A stretch of 39,294 bases of DNA from an uncultured Clostridia bacterium. Lineage in GTDB: Bacteria > Bacillota > Clostridia > Christensenellales > Borkfalkiaceae. The stretch spans positions 1 to 39,294 of the forward strand of contig CANPZV010000008.1 in NCBI GenBank assembly GCA_947589285.1, read 5' to 3'. A model generated the notes under the pieces. That model was not told the DNA's origin and made no database searches. It saw only the letters and a program-made list of their open reading frames with translations. Both the position numbers and the translations under genes were made by a program. Below are positions 8,101-16,550 of this stretch, piece after piece (position 1 is the first letter of the stretch; each line of letters opens with the position of its first letter).

Positions 8101-10162
8101 CGGGAGAAGGAAGCCCCATTTCAACATTCTTGAAGCCCTCTTTGGCCTGCTCCGCATTCCCGTGGTCCTTCATGTTGAAGCTGACTGTGACGGGAGTTTC
8201 TTCCGAGGTCATCGTCTTGTCTGCGATCGTCGCGGAATAGGTCCTGACGATTTCGTCCGAACCCGTGATGGTGAGTTCCAACGTCTTTGCGTCCTTATCG
8301 ACGACCGTATAGGTGCCGTTGAGGGTGACGTCATTCTTGACGGCCGTGAGAGAGCCTGTGCCCGAGATCGTGACCGTGCCGAGCTTGGCGTCGGTATAGA
8401 CGCCTTCAAACCCGTCGAGCGCGACCATTCCCTCGCCGTCAAAGCCGATGGAAAGGAGCGTTTCGCTGCCCTTCTTCACATAGAGTTGAGGTGCGTTGAA
8501 GCACTCCGCCGCCGCGACATCTTCACCCGCCATGTCTTTGAAGGACACGCCGAAGGTGACCTTGTTGGGCTGAATGAGGAAGTTGACGGTCTTGACGTCG
8601 TTCCCGACCTTATAGGTATAGGTGAACGCAACGCCGAAATCGAGCGCGCTCACGCCCCAAGAGGACACGGAAGCCGTGATGTCCGCATTTCCGCCGTACG
8701 CTCCATAGGGCGAGATAACGTGGAAATATGTGAAATCGGAGCTGTAAGGCATGACAATGATGCCAGAAACGGTATCGAGGAAGGCCGTTACGGTCTTGGG
8801 TTGTGCGGTTTCGTACTCATATTCGTCTTCCGAACCGTCAACCTTCGTCGCCGCGATCGTTTCGATCTCGATCTCGCCCGTTTCATAATTTACCATGATG
8901 AAGCGGTATTTGGTGTTTGTGGCGAAAGGCATACCCGCGCCCGTGCCGCACCCATTGGCGTCAAGCTGCATCTCGCCTTTCCAGGAATCGGTGATGCGCT
9001 GGGCACCGTTCTTGATAGTGCCGTTATCGTCGCCCAGCTCGACCGCAATGCCGCCATAATATTTCTTTCCGTCGTAGGGAGCGACCAATTTGGCAATATC
9101 TACCGTGACCGTGCCATACTCCGAGGTGTAGACTTTACTGCCTTTCTCGTTGTAGGTCGGATCCGTCGTCTCGCAGGACCAAACGGTGGCGTCGGTCAGC
9201 TTTTCGACAGTCTTTTCTTCCTTCCCCGTGCAGCCGCTGAGCGTGCAGGAGCGAACAGCCGTCGCGCCCGCCTCTTCGGTGGGTTCCTTGCCGTCCTTCC
9301 ACGACCATGCGCCCCAGGTATGCTCGGCCGTCTTGGCGACGGTCACTTCGACAGTGCCATAGACGGAGGTATAGACGTCCGTTCCCTCGGCGGTGTGCGT
9401 CGCGGGCGTGGAGGCTGTCGCGTCCTTCGTCCAGACGGTGGCATCGCTCAGAGCGGGAACGTCGTTTTTGACGTCCTTGCCGCCGTCATTGGCCGTGCAG
9501 GACCTCTCCGCAGTGCCCTTATCCGTGAGGGTCGGGTCCTTGGTGAGCGTCCATGCACCCCAGCTATGCTCGCCCGTCTTGGCAACGGTCACTTCGACGG
9601 TGCCGTATTCGGACTTGTAGACGTCCTTGCCGTCGGCGGTGTGCGTCGCGGGCGTGGAGGCCGTCGCGTCCTTCGTCCAGACGGTGGCGTCGCTCAGAGC
9701 GGGAACGTCGTTTTTGACGTCCTTGCCGCCGTCATTGGCCGTGCAGGACCTCTCCGCAGTGCCCGCCTCCGTGAGGGTCGGGTCCTTGGTGAGCGTCCAT
9801 GCGCCCCAGCTATGCTCGCCCGTCTTGGCGACGGTCACTTCAACGGTGCCGTATTCGGACTTGTAGACGTCCTTGCCGTCGGCGGTGTGCGTCGCAGGCG
9901 TGGAGGCCGTCGCGTCCTTCGTCCAGACAGTGGCGTCGCTGAGAGCGGGAACGTCGTTCTTCGTCTCCTTCGCGCCGTCATTCGCCGTACAGGACCTCTC
10001 CGCAGTACCTGTCTCCGTGAGCGTCGGATCCTTGGTGAGGGTCCATGCGCCGAAGGAGTGGTCGTGAGGAGTCCCTGTCTCGCCGCAGGCGACCGCCCCG
10101 CAAAGCGCGGCGACCAACATGCAGAGCAAAACGATGAGGGTTACTGTTCTCCTTTTTTTCAT
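2183..10162 (-). CDS. Giant modular lipoprotein with paired InlB B-repeats (2659 aa)
   Basis: The protein has a basic signal peptide with lipobox AVAC (Cys26), so it is predicted to be lipid-anchored outside the membrane. Residues 35-280 are three near-identical 82-residue repeats (HSWGAWTLTKDPTLT...), followed by a diverged fourth to about 365. The rest is five superrepeats of about 430 residues. Each has a beta-rich module (GEW/GEF start, then a GYEGTY...LDGFG-type strand pair) followed by two InlB/Listeria-Bacteroides repeats. These show the FRGWY...LYAKW signature near residues 697, 776, 1131, 1216, 1591, 1669, 2012, 2091, 2436 and 2512. A distinct C-terminal domain (2545-2659, with SFDWTVDSESRYDWLDI) looks like a beta-sandwich. 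InlB repeats are spacer or binding modules in surface proteins; the ligand is unknown. The ATG has AGGAG at 9 bases. It is last in the cluster, with a terminator right after it. There are no catalytic motifs. Confidence 0.93.
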   Translation of the reverse strand: MKKRRTVTLIVLLCMLVAALCGAVACGETGTPHDHSFGAWTLTKDPTLTETGTAERSCTANDGAKETKNDVPALSDATVWTKDATASTPATHTADGKDVYKSEYGTVEVTVAKTGEHSWGAWTLTKDPTLTEAGTAERSCTANDGGKDVKNDVPALSDATVWTKDATASTPATHTADGKDVYKSEYGTVEVTVAKTGEHSWGAWTLTKDPTLTDKGTAERSCTANDGGKDVKNDVPALSDATVWTKDATASTPATHTAEGTDVYTSVYGTVEVTVAKTAEHTWGAWSWKDGKEPTEEAGATAVRSCTLSGCTGKEEKTVEKLTDATVWSCETTDPTYNEKGSKVYTSEYGTVTVDIAKLVAPYDGKKYYGGIAVELGDDNGTIKNGAQRITDSWKGEMQLDANGCGTGAGMPFATNTKYRFIMVNYETGEIEIETIAATKVDGSEDEYEYETAQPKTVTAFLDTVSGIIVMPYSSDFTYFHVISPYGAYGGNADITASVSSWGVSALDFGVAFTYTYKVGNDVKTVNFLIQPNKVTFGVSFKDMAGEDVAAAECFNAPQLYVKKGSETLLSIGFDGEGMVALDGFEGVYTDAKLGTVTISGTGSLTAVKNDVTLNGTYTVVDKDAKTLELTITGSDEIVRTYSATIADKTMTSEETPVTVSFNMKDHGNAEQAKEGFKNVEMGLPSPVDPTGEYLFRGWFMEDGLKTPVSDPFKPTEDVTLYAKWVKALKITVYTTHEDEKGDKVELTVGDGDNILDSLKDIDVSYATKAPYAFRGWYYKAPNPDQEDVITDYDFEGGPDDVFSEGDVNIMTIYSHWQYAPYVGEFNGSSVFGQSSGSAADPITIGTDDKISGAFTGTVTHYDEATQILTWEDAEGKTNYFLFDAASGILAYNEDGTDRNYIGDDSYVFSKYATSGNFVKFGVLAEPKHSAAVGERKYYAKFVKIATEDGEKTVFIYDTFIYSDVTIEDGFGTALTIDSIANSKSVVVKDAKGTILLKVASQGSSFAAESNTVDLDKYYGTYTLKEGTGDALKLDGAGDFMLGAAKGTYSETSENTLDAYELNADGVKTAYHVITIEGATYTITTPEVKITFNYGDVENPTGKLENGDYNKNITVELPALTDPAVTYLFRGWFKDDAFETPCKDGLTDEDDAKWAITPTGDEEITLYAKWVQKVTITLHYNDKEQDPTVETLATFGVGDTVTIERPVRTDKAFAGWYTDDTTFEKAWGEFVFETGVTTMRLTEVSYDIYAKWITPPLYYHYYYAYEIEGTNKNGGHFTKTTVDDNHKIDIDYVGNAVGYGYSPFNKNAKVEWVDESSHKLKFLFNPATDDPTTHYAYIDPDSQLIIMNATSDFNGSEYAEKFDEVYLLSYMEKEGGFIASHIRSSYWDSGMVRVISYTSEGGQTYNILVCNNKVYFNVSFKNALGDAASDVDADEAYKAAALYIFDSEGKEIGRWGYDGTTMVELDGNEGTYTLSGNTVDDLPNTLTLNGIDKKVSESASKAQFGADKVGSYEVVSDNVVGVYVDGAYYEATLNKGDGTFTITKPMLSVTFDSDKGLAYAGGTLTNGSYNKNIPVHLPVLTDTDEYVFRGWFTTEDFQENTMLTYDDDGYYLFTPTGDDAITLHAKWLTKVTITVHYGEGLQDKTFTYGQGEAGYPEKPPYTNGKVWDGWYTHETERTEEYLWTEGTAVDESIDLYVKWLEAVPFLGEWSAMEVNNYNGTFYTYDSDGYNFSAEGATDSNSEVRNMEFVKYDPLTGKVTFKKDSSWYYGFYDSANELLVINDSSSSSTEWVLNNDVHVAVRKDTFGDSVSVSKVSGKYLLFGNNSFFVVSGSNRTMSVLIYNSRPYGNVVLKTLDGESIDPTNLSSVTEIKFYDSNNELIVGFAKSGSSWVTLDGYEGDYQKGSGDIDLGSITFNGHGGVTGTEGKTGTYTLVSDQDYTATMTYDGAYYYITLDKAEKTYSATKPMVDVTFTSDKGYAYGEGDTWASSQSLNKNIEITVPALNDTDEYVFRGWYYDAAFENPVDSKYEDGSDFTPGTENGDHLYAKWLKKVTVHVDYQKEGVENYDIVLGEGETATPKEPPLTDGQVLKDWHIGTADGDVWTSGTAVGAEDFTICCEWKDAHALYGEWEGPRFNGSNAGGGTDTSFSSTTFIVDGYGKTSGGYSTVKGTIEDYDPATGKFTITSGSSIYYFAADIKNGVLIAPYNANKPTGYHWYVMVNKAKSQSVTFDASCYWKGTENASVRLIEATLDGDVKMIIYISDGRVWGDVSFVATDAEGNAVALKDVYKDAEKVIIRDSEGKVIEGWKRGDSGLEKMEADGYDGTYTVGDGDTITLDGFGGITTDIDGVQKSGTYAAAVMGASYTFDVYLENGTEYYELTAHNDHDPKDATLNEVKVTITFTITGGTTNLTQEPMTVFKNVPIELPNTSNETEIIAGWYEDEAATETPVSLVDGKYIPTAAVTLYAKAVAKVTLTIVYGSEHGDLPNAVIELPTGTTPDLTQYIPQAQGDYVFDGWYEDAECTTTPYEAAPLTESKSIYCKWKMLEYRIETSGDYAWTESNGVWTSNGADSKSSIMTISIIVAGTISFDWTVDSESRYDWLDIKLASTSELHKSGAGQKGHLDIVVQVGDEITIDYNKDGSGNGSTSDKATISNITFVPAG
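9323..10060 (-). repeat. Three in-frame 246-bp tandem repeats inside the giant lipoprotein gene
   Basis: Three consecutive 246-base units (10060-9815, 9814-9569, 9568-9323) encode 82-residue repeats that are nearly identical at both DNA and protein level. The third differs mainly at its end (AEGTDVYTSVYG instead of ADGKDVYKSEYG). A fourth, much diverged unit lies at about 9322-9070. Such similarity at DNA level implies recent duplication or ongoing gene conversion, and copy number may vary between strains or be miscounted in assemblies. Confidence 0.92.
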
Positions 10163-10266
10163 TTTCTCTTACTCCTATAAAAGATTTTCTTGATTTATCG
10201 TGACGAATAGGGCATGTCACACTTTTCCGCGCTTAGAACGCGCTATCCGTTGCGATCGTTTGCGGC

Positions 10267-13200
10267 TCAGTCCACAAAGGAAAGCCCGCTTGCGGGGTCG
10301 TTACCCCAAGCGATCTTTGCATGGCGAACGCTTTCGCCCTGCGTGATGGTGTAGACGTCGCCCTCGAGGGTGACTGTCACGACTTCGCCTGCGGCGTCGG
10401 AGCCGTCAAAGGCGATGTAGACGGTGTTGTCCCCGCTGCCGAGGCGGCGAATGACGTACCCGTCTGTCCCCGCGACGGAGCTTTGGCCGCCGATCACAAA
10501 GTAATCGGTGAAGTGGAGCATGCCGTCGCATTCGGCGCGGATAACGCCGTCCGCAAGGACCGTTGCCTTGACGCTGACGAACCCGTCCGCGGGGCTGTAT
10601 GCCTTGACGACGAAGGACTTCCTGTCCTCCGCGATCGAGAACGTCCCGCTGTAAGTGACGTTGCCCGCCACGACATAGGCTCTGCCGTATTCGTCAAGGC
10701 GGAGGGTGATGTCCGTGCCGTAGAGGACGCCGTTTCCGTAGGATCCGACGAGCGGATCGTTCTTATATTGGGCGGGGAATACCTGAACGGCGTAGTGGGA
10801 AGAGACCTCCTCCCCCCTCACCGTGACGGTGACCGTGAAGTCATAGAATCCCGCCTTGGAGAAGTTGACACAGCTGACGTCCAAGAAATTGCCGATATCG
10901 GCGGCAGAGACGGGGCCGTCCTTAGTGACGATAGAGACGCCCTCATTGAGCTGTTGGACGTTCGTCGCCATCGTGACATTGACCTTGACGATCGCGCCGT
11001 CGGTGATGAGGGTGTTCTCGAAGTCCTCGCCCGCAAAGACGCCGCCCTCCGAACTCTTCGGCGTAAGGACGTTGAGGAGAGGCGAGACAAAGAAGGCCGC
11101 CTCCTTGCCGTAAGAGAACTTCGGATCGTCGGTGATGAAGGAGATGTAAAGCTCGGAGTTCTTCACCGTGTAGCTGAACTTCGTGGATGAGTACACTCTG
11201 CCCGTATTGTCCTCATAGAAGTGGCCCGTCCCGTAGCCGTCGAGGAAGAGGCGGAGTTTCCCTCTGTCATAGACGCCGAAGTAGCTGTCGCGCTCCTCGA
11301 GCGTGAAGGTACCTGCCTCCGTGTCGAGATCGAACATGTACGAATACGTGCCGTAGTCCGCGTTGCCGAGGTCGTAGAGGAACACTCTGCCGTCCGCAAG
11401 CTCCCCGCCGTTCTTCATGTTGCTCAGGTCGTTGGGGTAGACCCGAAGCACGAGAGAAGAGCCGATGAAGAGTTCATACCAATTCTGATTGTTGATCTGA
11501 AGCGTCGCCGCTTTGCCGCCGACCGTGCCGCTGAAGCTCTTGCCCGTGTAGGGGCGGGTCGTGTCCTTCACGACATTGCCCACGTCCGCCGCCGTCATCG
11601 CGAAGTGATAGCTCTCGCCGCAGAAAGTGACGGTGTTCTCGTCGCCGACCGCGGAGGAATATGCGCCGACAAACTGCATCGGCCCCCACTTGACTTCATA
11701 AACGTGGTCGCCGTTGGAGGCAACGAGGAGTTTGACATACAGCCCGTACCAAAGTTCGGAATCGTCCTCTTTGGATTTGAGGCGGGTGGCGTCGATGGAG
11801 AAATAGCCCACCGATTCTTTTTGCAAGACGTAGCCGTCGCCCGCGTTGACGGTGAGTTTTTCCTGCATCGCCCAAATGGTGTCCTGAAAGTAGACGAGCG
11901 GACGCCTCTGGTCGGAGAAGTTCATCGCCGTGCGGTTCTCGGGATCGAGGACGACGACGCCGTTGTCGTAGTACAGGGTATAGTCGTTCCCCCTGCCCTC
12001 CACGCCCGTGTGGAGGATCATCGTCTTTTCGTCGATGCCCGTGACGGAGTAGACGGAGATGCCGTTGAAGCGTATGGAGCCGTCCGCCTTGACCGTGAGT
12101 GCGCCGAGGGGCGAAGGGGCTTCGGCGATCGCCATGGGCGTATCGAGAGACAGCTCATCGGGGTCGTAGTAGTCCCCCCATCCGCCCTCGATGTCCTCGT
12201 CATCGTCCTCCTCTTCCACGGGAATGGTGGTGAGCGACGTGCGGTAGGTGCCGATGAGATCCCTCTCATAGACGACGACCTTGGCGGTGGCGGTCAAGCC
12301 CTCGTAGCTGAGGGTGACATAGTAGACCCCGGGGGTGAACGTATCGACCTTGCCCGTGATGTTCTCCTGCGGGACGGCCTTCGCCTCCCCGTTGACGGTG
12401 ACCGTGAAGAGGTCGCGCGTGAAGAGCGTCTCTCCCGTGAAGGCGATCCTGTCCGTCGCGGAGACGGAGAGTTCGGTCTCTACCTGCACATGGAAGGAGG
12501 CGATGACGGGGTCGCTTTCCGCGCCATAGACGTAGAGCGCGAGGCGGACCTCCTGCATCTCGGCAGAGGTGAAGTCGATCTCGCTCAACACCTCATAGTA
12601 GACGTTGATGACGTTTGCCCACTCCTTGTTGGTGGTGAAGCCCTGCTTATACCCGTTGACCGTGAGCTGAATGTTTTGCGTCGGGTCGTAGGAGGCGGTC
12701 CCCCTCGGGAGGATCACGGGGTCCTCCTTCACCGTGAGTTCGTAGTCCGCAGAGACGACGACGTAGGTAATGGTCTTTTCCGTGACTTCGGGGTCGGGAT
12801 ATCTCGGAGGATGTCCGCTGCCCTTGGGCTGATCCCCGTAGGAGATCGAGATCTTCGCCGTGCAGGTCCCCTCCTTGGAAAAGTCCACGTTTGAGAGGTC
12901 CAGACAGGAGTCGGGAATGCGGCGGTAGCGCGCACCGTTGATGATGACGATGAAGTCATCCGCGAAGGGATAGGAATCCTTGTCGGTGCCGACGCGGACG
13001 GCAACGGTGTCGCCCTTGGCGTAATCGATGATGACGCCGAGTTTGACGGAAACGGTCGCCTCCGCGCTCTTCCCGCCGTAGGTGAGCGTGATGATGTTGT
13101 CCCCCGTCTTGGAGTAATCGATGAAGCCCGTGATCATGTCGTTCGTGACGGGGATCTCCTCGCCGCCCAGCGTGATCGTGAACAGGGTCGTGAGGTCGAT

Positions 13201-14046
13201 CGCCTCCGCGTTGGGATAGGTGACGACGTTTTTGGGCGTGATGACGAGGGCCGCGTCGTTTACGACCTTGGCGGTGACAGTCTTTGTCGCCGTGACGAGA
13301 TCATCGCTGTAATTGAGCGTGACGGCAAAGGTGTCGCCGACGTTCTTCCCCTCGCTCGCCGCGGTCACCATGGCGGAAGTCACCTGAACCGCAACGCCGT
13401 CCACATAGAGGGAAAAGAGGGAAGTGTAGTCGTATTCCCCGAGCTTGCTCAACGGGATCTCGGGGGCAGAGACGGTCAGAATGACCTCTGCGGAATGGTC
13501 GGACACGACGTGGACGGTGAGCGTCATGCTCACCCCATGGTAGGTGACGGTGAAGGTATAGTCCCCCGCCACGGCCTTCACGGTGCTTTCCGCCATGTCC
13601 TGCGTGAGCGTCTCCTTCACGCCGTCCTTCATTGCGGTGAAATACTGCAAGAAGTTGGCCGAAGAGACCTCGGAGGCCTTCAACGTGACTTCCTTGGCGG
13701 AAACTTGGAGCGTATAGACTGCCGCCGTGACGGTGACGGTAACGCTCGCGCTCTGCCCGCCATAGGTGCAGGTGACGGTGTATGTTCCCGCCTCCGCCTT
13801 GACGGCGGAAGCGTCAACGTAGGACGGGAGGACGTCTGCCGCCTCCCCGTCCACAGTGATCGAAAAGAGAGCGGTGAAATCGTAGGACGCGATCTCATCG
13901 TCTGTAAGCTCGATGCTCTCCTCTGCGGCGGTCACGACGACCGTTTCCCCGCCATTATCGCCGTTCTGCCCGTTTCCGCCGCAAGCGGAAACGACGAGTG
14001 CAAGCATCGCGCACAGAATTCCAAGATACTTTATAAGGCGTTTCAT
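10267..14046 (-). CDS. Large Ig-like repeat lipoprotein (1259 aa)
   Basis: The signal peptide ends in lipobox VSAC (Cys22), giving an extracytoplasmic lipid-anchored protein. Residues from about 30 to 610 contain roughly six bacterial Ig-like repeats of 80-95 residues, recognisable by the recurring ...YDFTALFSITVDG...GTYTVTCTYGG... pattern. A very acidic stretch (EEEDDDEDIEGG, near residue 613) could bind calcium or act as a linker. The second half is beta-rich with no recognised domain. It includes one more Ig-like unit and two segments (starting IGTYRTS and VGSYGNG) that resemble the beta modules of the neighbouring 2659-residue lipoprotein. The start has GGAGG at 7 bases and lies 25 bases after the preceding stop, so the two are almost certainly cotranscribed. 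Function is probably adhesion or substrate binding; no enzyme motif is visible. Confidence 0.9.
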   Translation of the reverse strand: MKRLIKYLGILCAMLALVVSACGGNGQNGDNGGETVVVTAAEESIELTDDEIASYDFTALFSITVDGEAADVLPSYVDASAVKAEAGTYTVTCTYGGQSASVTVTVTAAVYTLQVSAKEVTLKASEVSSANFLQYFTAMKDGVKETLTQDMAESTVKAVAGDYTFTVTYHGVSMTLTVHVVSDHSAEVILTVSAPEIPLSKLGEYDYTSLFSLYVDGVAVQVTSAMVTAASEGKNVGDTFAVTLNYSDDLVTATKTVTAKVVNDAALVITPKNVVTYPNAEAIDLTTLFTITLGGEEIPVTNDMITGFIDYSKTGDNIITLTYGGKSAEATVSVKLGVIIDYAKGDTVAVRVGTDKDSYPFADDFIVIINGARYRRIPDSCLDLSNVDFSKEGTCTAKISISYGDQPKGSGHPPRYPDPEVTEKTITYVVVSADYELTVKEDPVILPRGTASYDPTQNIQLTVNGYKQGFTTNKEWANVINVYYEVLSEIDFTSAEMQEVRLALYVYGAESDPVIASFHVQVETELSVSATDRIAFTGETLFTRDLFTVTVNGEAKAVPQENITGKVDTFTPGVYYVTLSYEGLTATAKVVVYERDLIGTYRTSLTTIPVEEEDDDEDIEGGWGDYYDPDELSLDTPMAIAEAPSPLGALTVKADGSIRFNGISVYSVTGIDEKTMILHTGVEGRGNDYTLYYDNGVVVLDPENRTAMNFSDQRRPLVYFQDTIWAMQEKLTVNAGDGYVLQKESVGYFSIDATRLKSKEDDSELWYGLYVKLLVASNGDHVYEVKWGPMQFVGAYSSAVGDENTVTFCGESYHFAMTAADVGNVVKDTTRPYTGKSFSGTVGGKAATLQINNQNWYELFIGSSLVLRVYPNDLSNMKNGGELADGRVFLYDLGNADYGTYSYMFDLDTEAGTFTLEERDSYFGVYDRGKLRLFLDGYGTGHFYEDNTGRVYSSTKFSYTVKNSELYISFITDDPKFSYGKEAAFFVSPLLNVLTPKSSEGGVFAGEDFENTLITDGAIVKVNVTMATNVQQLNEGVSIVTKDGPVSAADIGNFLDVSCVNFSKAGFYDFTVTVTVRGEEVSSHYAVQVFPAQYKNDPLVGSYGNGVLYGTDITLRLDEYGRAYVVAGNVTYSGTFSIAEDRKSFVVKAYSPADGFVSVKATVLADGVIRAECDGMLHFTDYFVIGGQSSVAGTDGYVIRRLGSGDNTVYIAFDGSDAAGEVVTVTLEGDVYTITQGESVRHAKIAWGNDPASGLSFVD

Positions 14047-14071
14047 GTGCTTGCCTCCTCGGACGAGAGGA

Positions 14072-16531
14072 TCAGCTCCTCGACAGATGCCACTCGCCCA
14101 TCTTGTAGACTTCGAAGAAGAAGTTCTTCGTGTTGTTGTTCTCCACGACGATCATGATGCCCTTCTTCGCGTTCAGATAGGTCGCAAAGTAGCTCGATTC
14201 AGGGTTGCCGGGGGTGCGGTAGCCCGAATTTGCCGCGTCATACGCCCAATCGGCATTGTCCTCCCTGATCTTGGAGAGGAGCGTGCCGCTCGGGCCGAGG
14301 ATGTCCTCGATCTTGATCGGCCTGCCGTTCCTGTCGAGGCGGGGATCGTCGTTTGTCATCGCGCAGTTGAATTCCAAAACCTCGCGGACCGTCCCATCGC
14401 TGAGTTCGTCATAATCGAACCAAGGGCCGTTGATGTCGTCGCTGATGAGGTTCATGATGACCTCGGGCTTGGGCATGTCTTTGTTCACATCGCCGATGCT
14501 CGGGAACATGTGCTGGAGGGCCGTGGAGACGGGCGGCTCTGTCCGCTCGCCCGTGTGCGACGGGTCGAAGTCATGGGTGGTGTACTTATCCCATGTGTCT
14601 CTCCATACCCGCGGCGTGTAATAATCGGCGTCGAAGGCGTTGGCGAGGAGCGAAGTCGTGCCAAAGTTCGAATAGGTGGTGGTGATATACCCACTGTAAT
14701 CGCCGCCGAGGTATGCGTAAGGGTAGCGGGTATAGACGATGGAGGCCTTGTCGTTGTCGTCCACGGCCACGACGATGGTCATCGTGCAGAATGCCGCGGC
14801 TTCGCCGTTCGCCGCCATGTCGTCCGCGGCGATCTGGCGGGACACATCGTTCGTGATCATCGTGTCGCGGAGGGTGAATTCATAGACGGTATTGTAGTGC
14901 TTGCCCGCATAGTTCATGGAAGAAGCCCCGAGGCACTCGAAGATGTTGGGAGAGAAGGACCACTGGGGCATCGCCTTCTCGAAGAAGTTGCCCTGCCTGC
15001 GCTCCACGCCGATGAGGCCCTTGACGGTGGCATAGACCTGCTCATCGTCGATGACTTCGTAGTAGGCGTCATCCCCGCTGCCGTATTGGCGGTAGCCGCT
15101 GTAATTGAAGTTATAGTCCTGCCCGTCCATGGAGGCGGTGTACATGCCGACCCTCTCAAAGATAGCGGCCGTCTCCGTCACATAGCCCGTCGTGCCGACG
15201 GTGCCGCGCGAGGAGGTGTGTTTGTAATAATATCTGTCCCCCGTTGCGACGGGAACGGCCTTCGCGATCGTCGATGCCCCGCCCGAGACGGATTCCATCT
15301 CGTAGTCGCCCTCATCGTAGCTCGGGGAGGCGACGGCGGTATCCACCGCGGTGAAGGTGTAGTTCCTCGCGGTCTTCATCGTGTCGATGACCTGTTGCAG
15401 ATACTTCGCGCCCTCGGGAGCCGCATAGGGAGTGGGTTCGGGGACGACGGTCGATCCGACGTCGGAGATCGTCAGTTCCACTTCGGTATAGGCACGCTGG
15501 AGGACGGTCTCGCCGTCGTCTGCGTACCACGTCTGGACCGCTGTCTGCGCCCAAATGCCCGTGACCTTATCCCCCGTCATCTTGAGACGGAAATCGGTGA
15601 AGTTTTCGTCGAGCATGGGCGTGAGGGAGACCGCAAGGTACATCATGAGATATTCGTCCTTGCTCGCGTCCGTGTCATGTTCCCCGCTCTTGACGATGTT
15701 ATAGATGTATTCATCGTTCGACGTATCGTAAGTGAACTTTTCGCTGATGTTGACGCCGAGGTCGCCGAGGTGGTTGCGGAGGTGCTGGTTCTCCCAGATG
15801 AAGGGGACGCTCCTGTAATCGGTCTCTGCCCGCTGTGCGACCTTGTTGTCCTTGTCTATGTACACGCTCACGAGTGCGCGGCCCTGATCGCCGTACTGCT
15901 CGCCCGCACGGTAGTTGGAGACGATGACGTTGCTGTCGTTCTCCCCGTCGGAGGGGTTGAACGCACCGTACCATTTGTCCGTATCCATCTTGACGACGGT
16001 ATCATAGGCCGTCGAATAGCTGTTTGAGGCGTAGTTGAGGTCCTCAAAGTAGTCGGTTACGGTACCCGAAACGGTGAGATTGGGACCTGAAACGGCCTCA
16101 AGGGCGGCCGCGGTGAGTGCCCCGACTTCGCCGCTCAGATTGGGTTTGACCGTGAAGGTGTGCGAAGCCGTCTTGGTCTTATCCGCGTCCGCCGTGGCGG
16201 TGACGGTGATGGCCGTGGACATCGTGACGTCCTTTTCGACGGTGACGACGTTCTCCTTGCTGACCGCAAGGATGTCGCTCGCCTTGCCCTCGCTGTCCGT
16301 GACAGACCACTCAAACTTCTTGTTGGTGGTATTGGTGATCGTGACGGTGAGCGTGACCTGCTCCCCCTTCTTGATCTCATTGGGTGCCTCTGCGCCGATG
16401 GAGATCGTCACTGCGGGGACTTCAGGCTCCTCAGGTCCGTCCCCCGTATCGCCGCAGGCCGCAACGGAAAAGCACAGAATGCCCGCAAGCATTACGGAAA
16501 GGACGCTCTTGAACAAGTTAGCCTTTTTCAT
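14072..16531 (-). CDS. Lipoprotein with N-terminal Big-type Ig domain (819 aa)
   Basis: The signal peptide with lipobox VAAC (Cys26) predicts a surface lipoprotein. Residues 40-135 form a BIG2-like Ig domain (KKGEQVTLTVTITN... WSV... ITVTATAD). The remaining 680 residues are not a family I can name. They seem to contain two related beta-rich halves, with a helix of the type LQQVIDTMKTARNYTF (about residue 370) opening the second half. The same layout appears in the 804-residue gene just upstream, so the two are likely paralogues. The helix plus antiparallel strands loosely recalls LolA/LppX-like lipoprotein folds; that is speculation. The gene lies 19 bases after the 804-residue gene and 25 before the 1259-residue gene. 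Confidence 0.88.
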   Translation of the reverse strand: MKKANLFKSVLSVMLAGILCFSVAACGDTGDGPEEPEVPAVTISIGAEAPNEIKKGEQVTLTVTITNTTNKKFEWSVTDSEGKASDILAVSKENVVTVEKDVTMSTAITVTATADADKTKTASHTFTVKPNLSGEVGALTAAALEAVSGPNLTVSGTVTDYFEDLNYASNSYSTAYDTVVKMDTDKWYGAFNPSDGENDSNVIVSNYRAGEQYGDQGRALVSVYIDKDNKVAQRAETDYRSVPFIWENQHLRNHLGDLGVNISEKFTYDTSNDEYIYNIVKSGEHDTDASKDEYLMMYLAVSLTPMLDENFTDFRLKMTGDKVTGIWAQTAVQTWYADDGETVLQRAYTEVELTISDVGSTVVPEPTPYAAPEGAKYLQQVIDTMKTARNYTFTAVDTAVASPSYDEGDYEMESVSGGASTIAKAVPVATGDRYYYKHTSSRGTVGTTGYVTETAAIFERVGMYTASMDGQDYNFNYSGYRQYGSGDDAYYEVIDDEQVYATVKGLIGVERRQGNFFEKAMPQWSFSPNIFECLGASSMNYAGKHYNTVYEFTLRDTMITNDVSRQIAADDMAANGEAAAFCTMTIVVAVDDNDKASIVYTRYPYAYLGGDYSGYITTTYSNFGTTSLLANAFDADYYTPRVWRDTWDKYTTHDFDPSHTGERTEPPVSTALQHMFPSIGDVNKDMPKPEVIMNLISDDINGPWFDYDELSDGTVREVLEFNCAMTNDDPRLDRNGRPIKIEDILGPSGTLLSKIREDNADWAYDAANSGYRTPGNPESSYFATYLNAKKGIMIVVENNNTKNFFFEVYKMGEWHLSRS

Positions 16532-16550
16532 AACTCTATTTCCTCACTTA

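Noticed and set aside
6209..10180. A 1323-residue open frame on the plus strand opposite the 2659-residue lipoprotein gene
   Set aside because: It is antisense to a gene with signal peptide, lipobox and recognisable domains. Its product is a low-complexity Arg/Val/Asp/Ile mix, as expected from complementing GC-rich codons, and it has no domain or ribosome site.
10163..10266. Separate promoter for the 2659-residue lipoprotein gene (GTGACA...GATAAA)
   Set aside because: The best hexamers are poorly spaced and have several mismatches. The gap also holds only a weak GTGAC/GTCAC inverted repeat, so nothing firm can be said.
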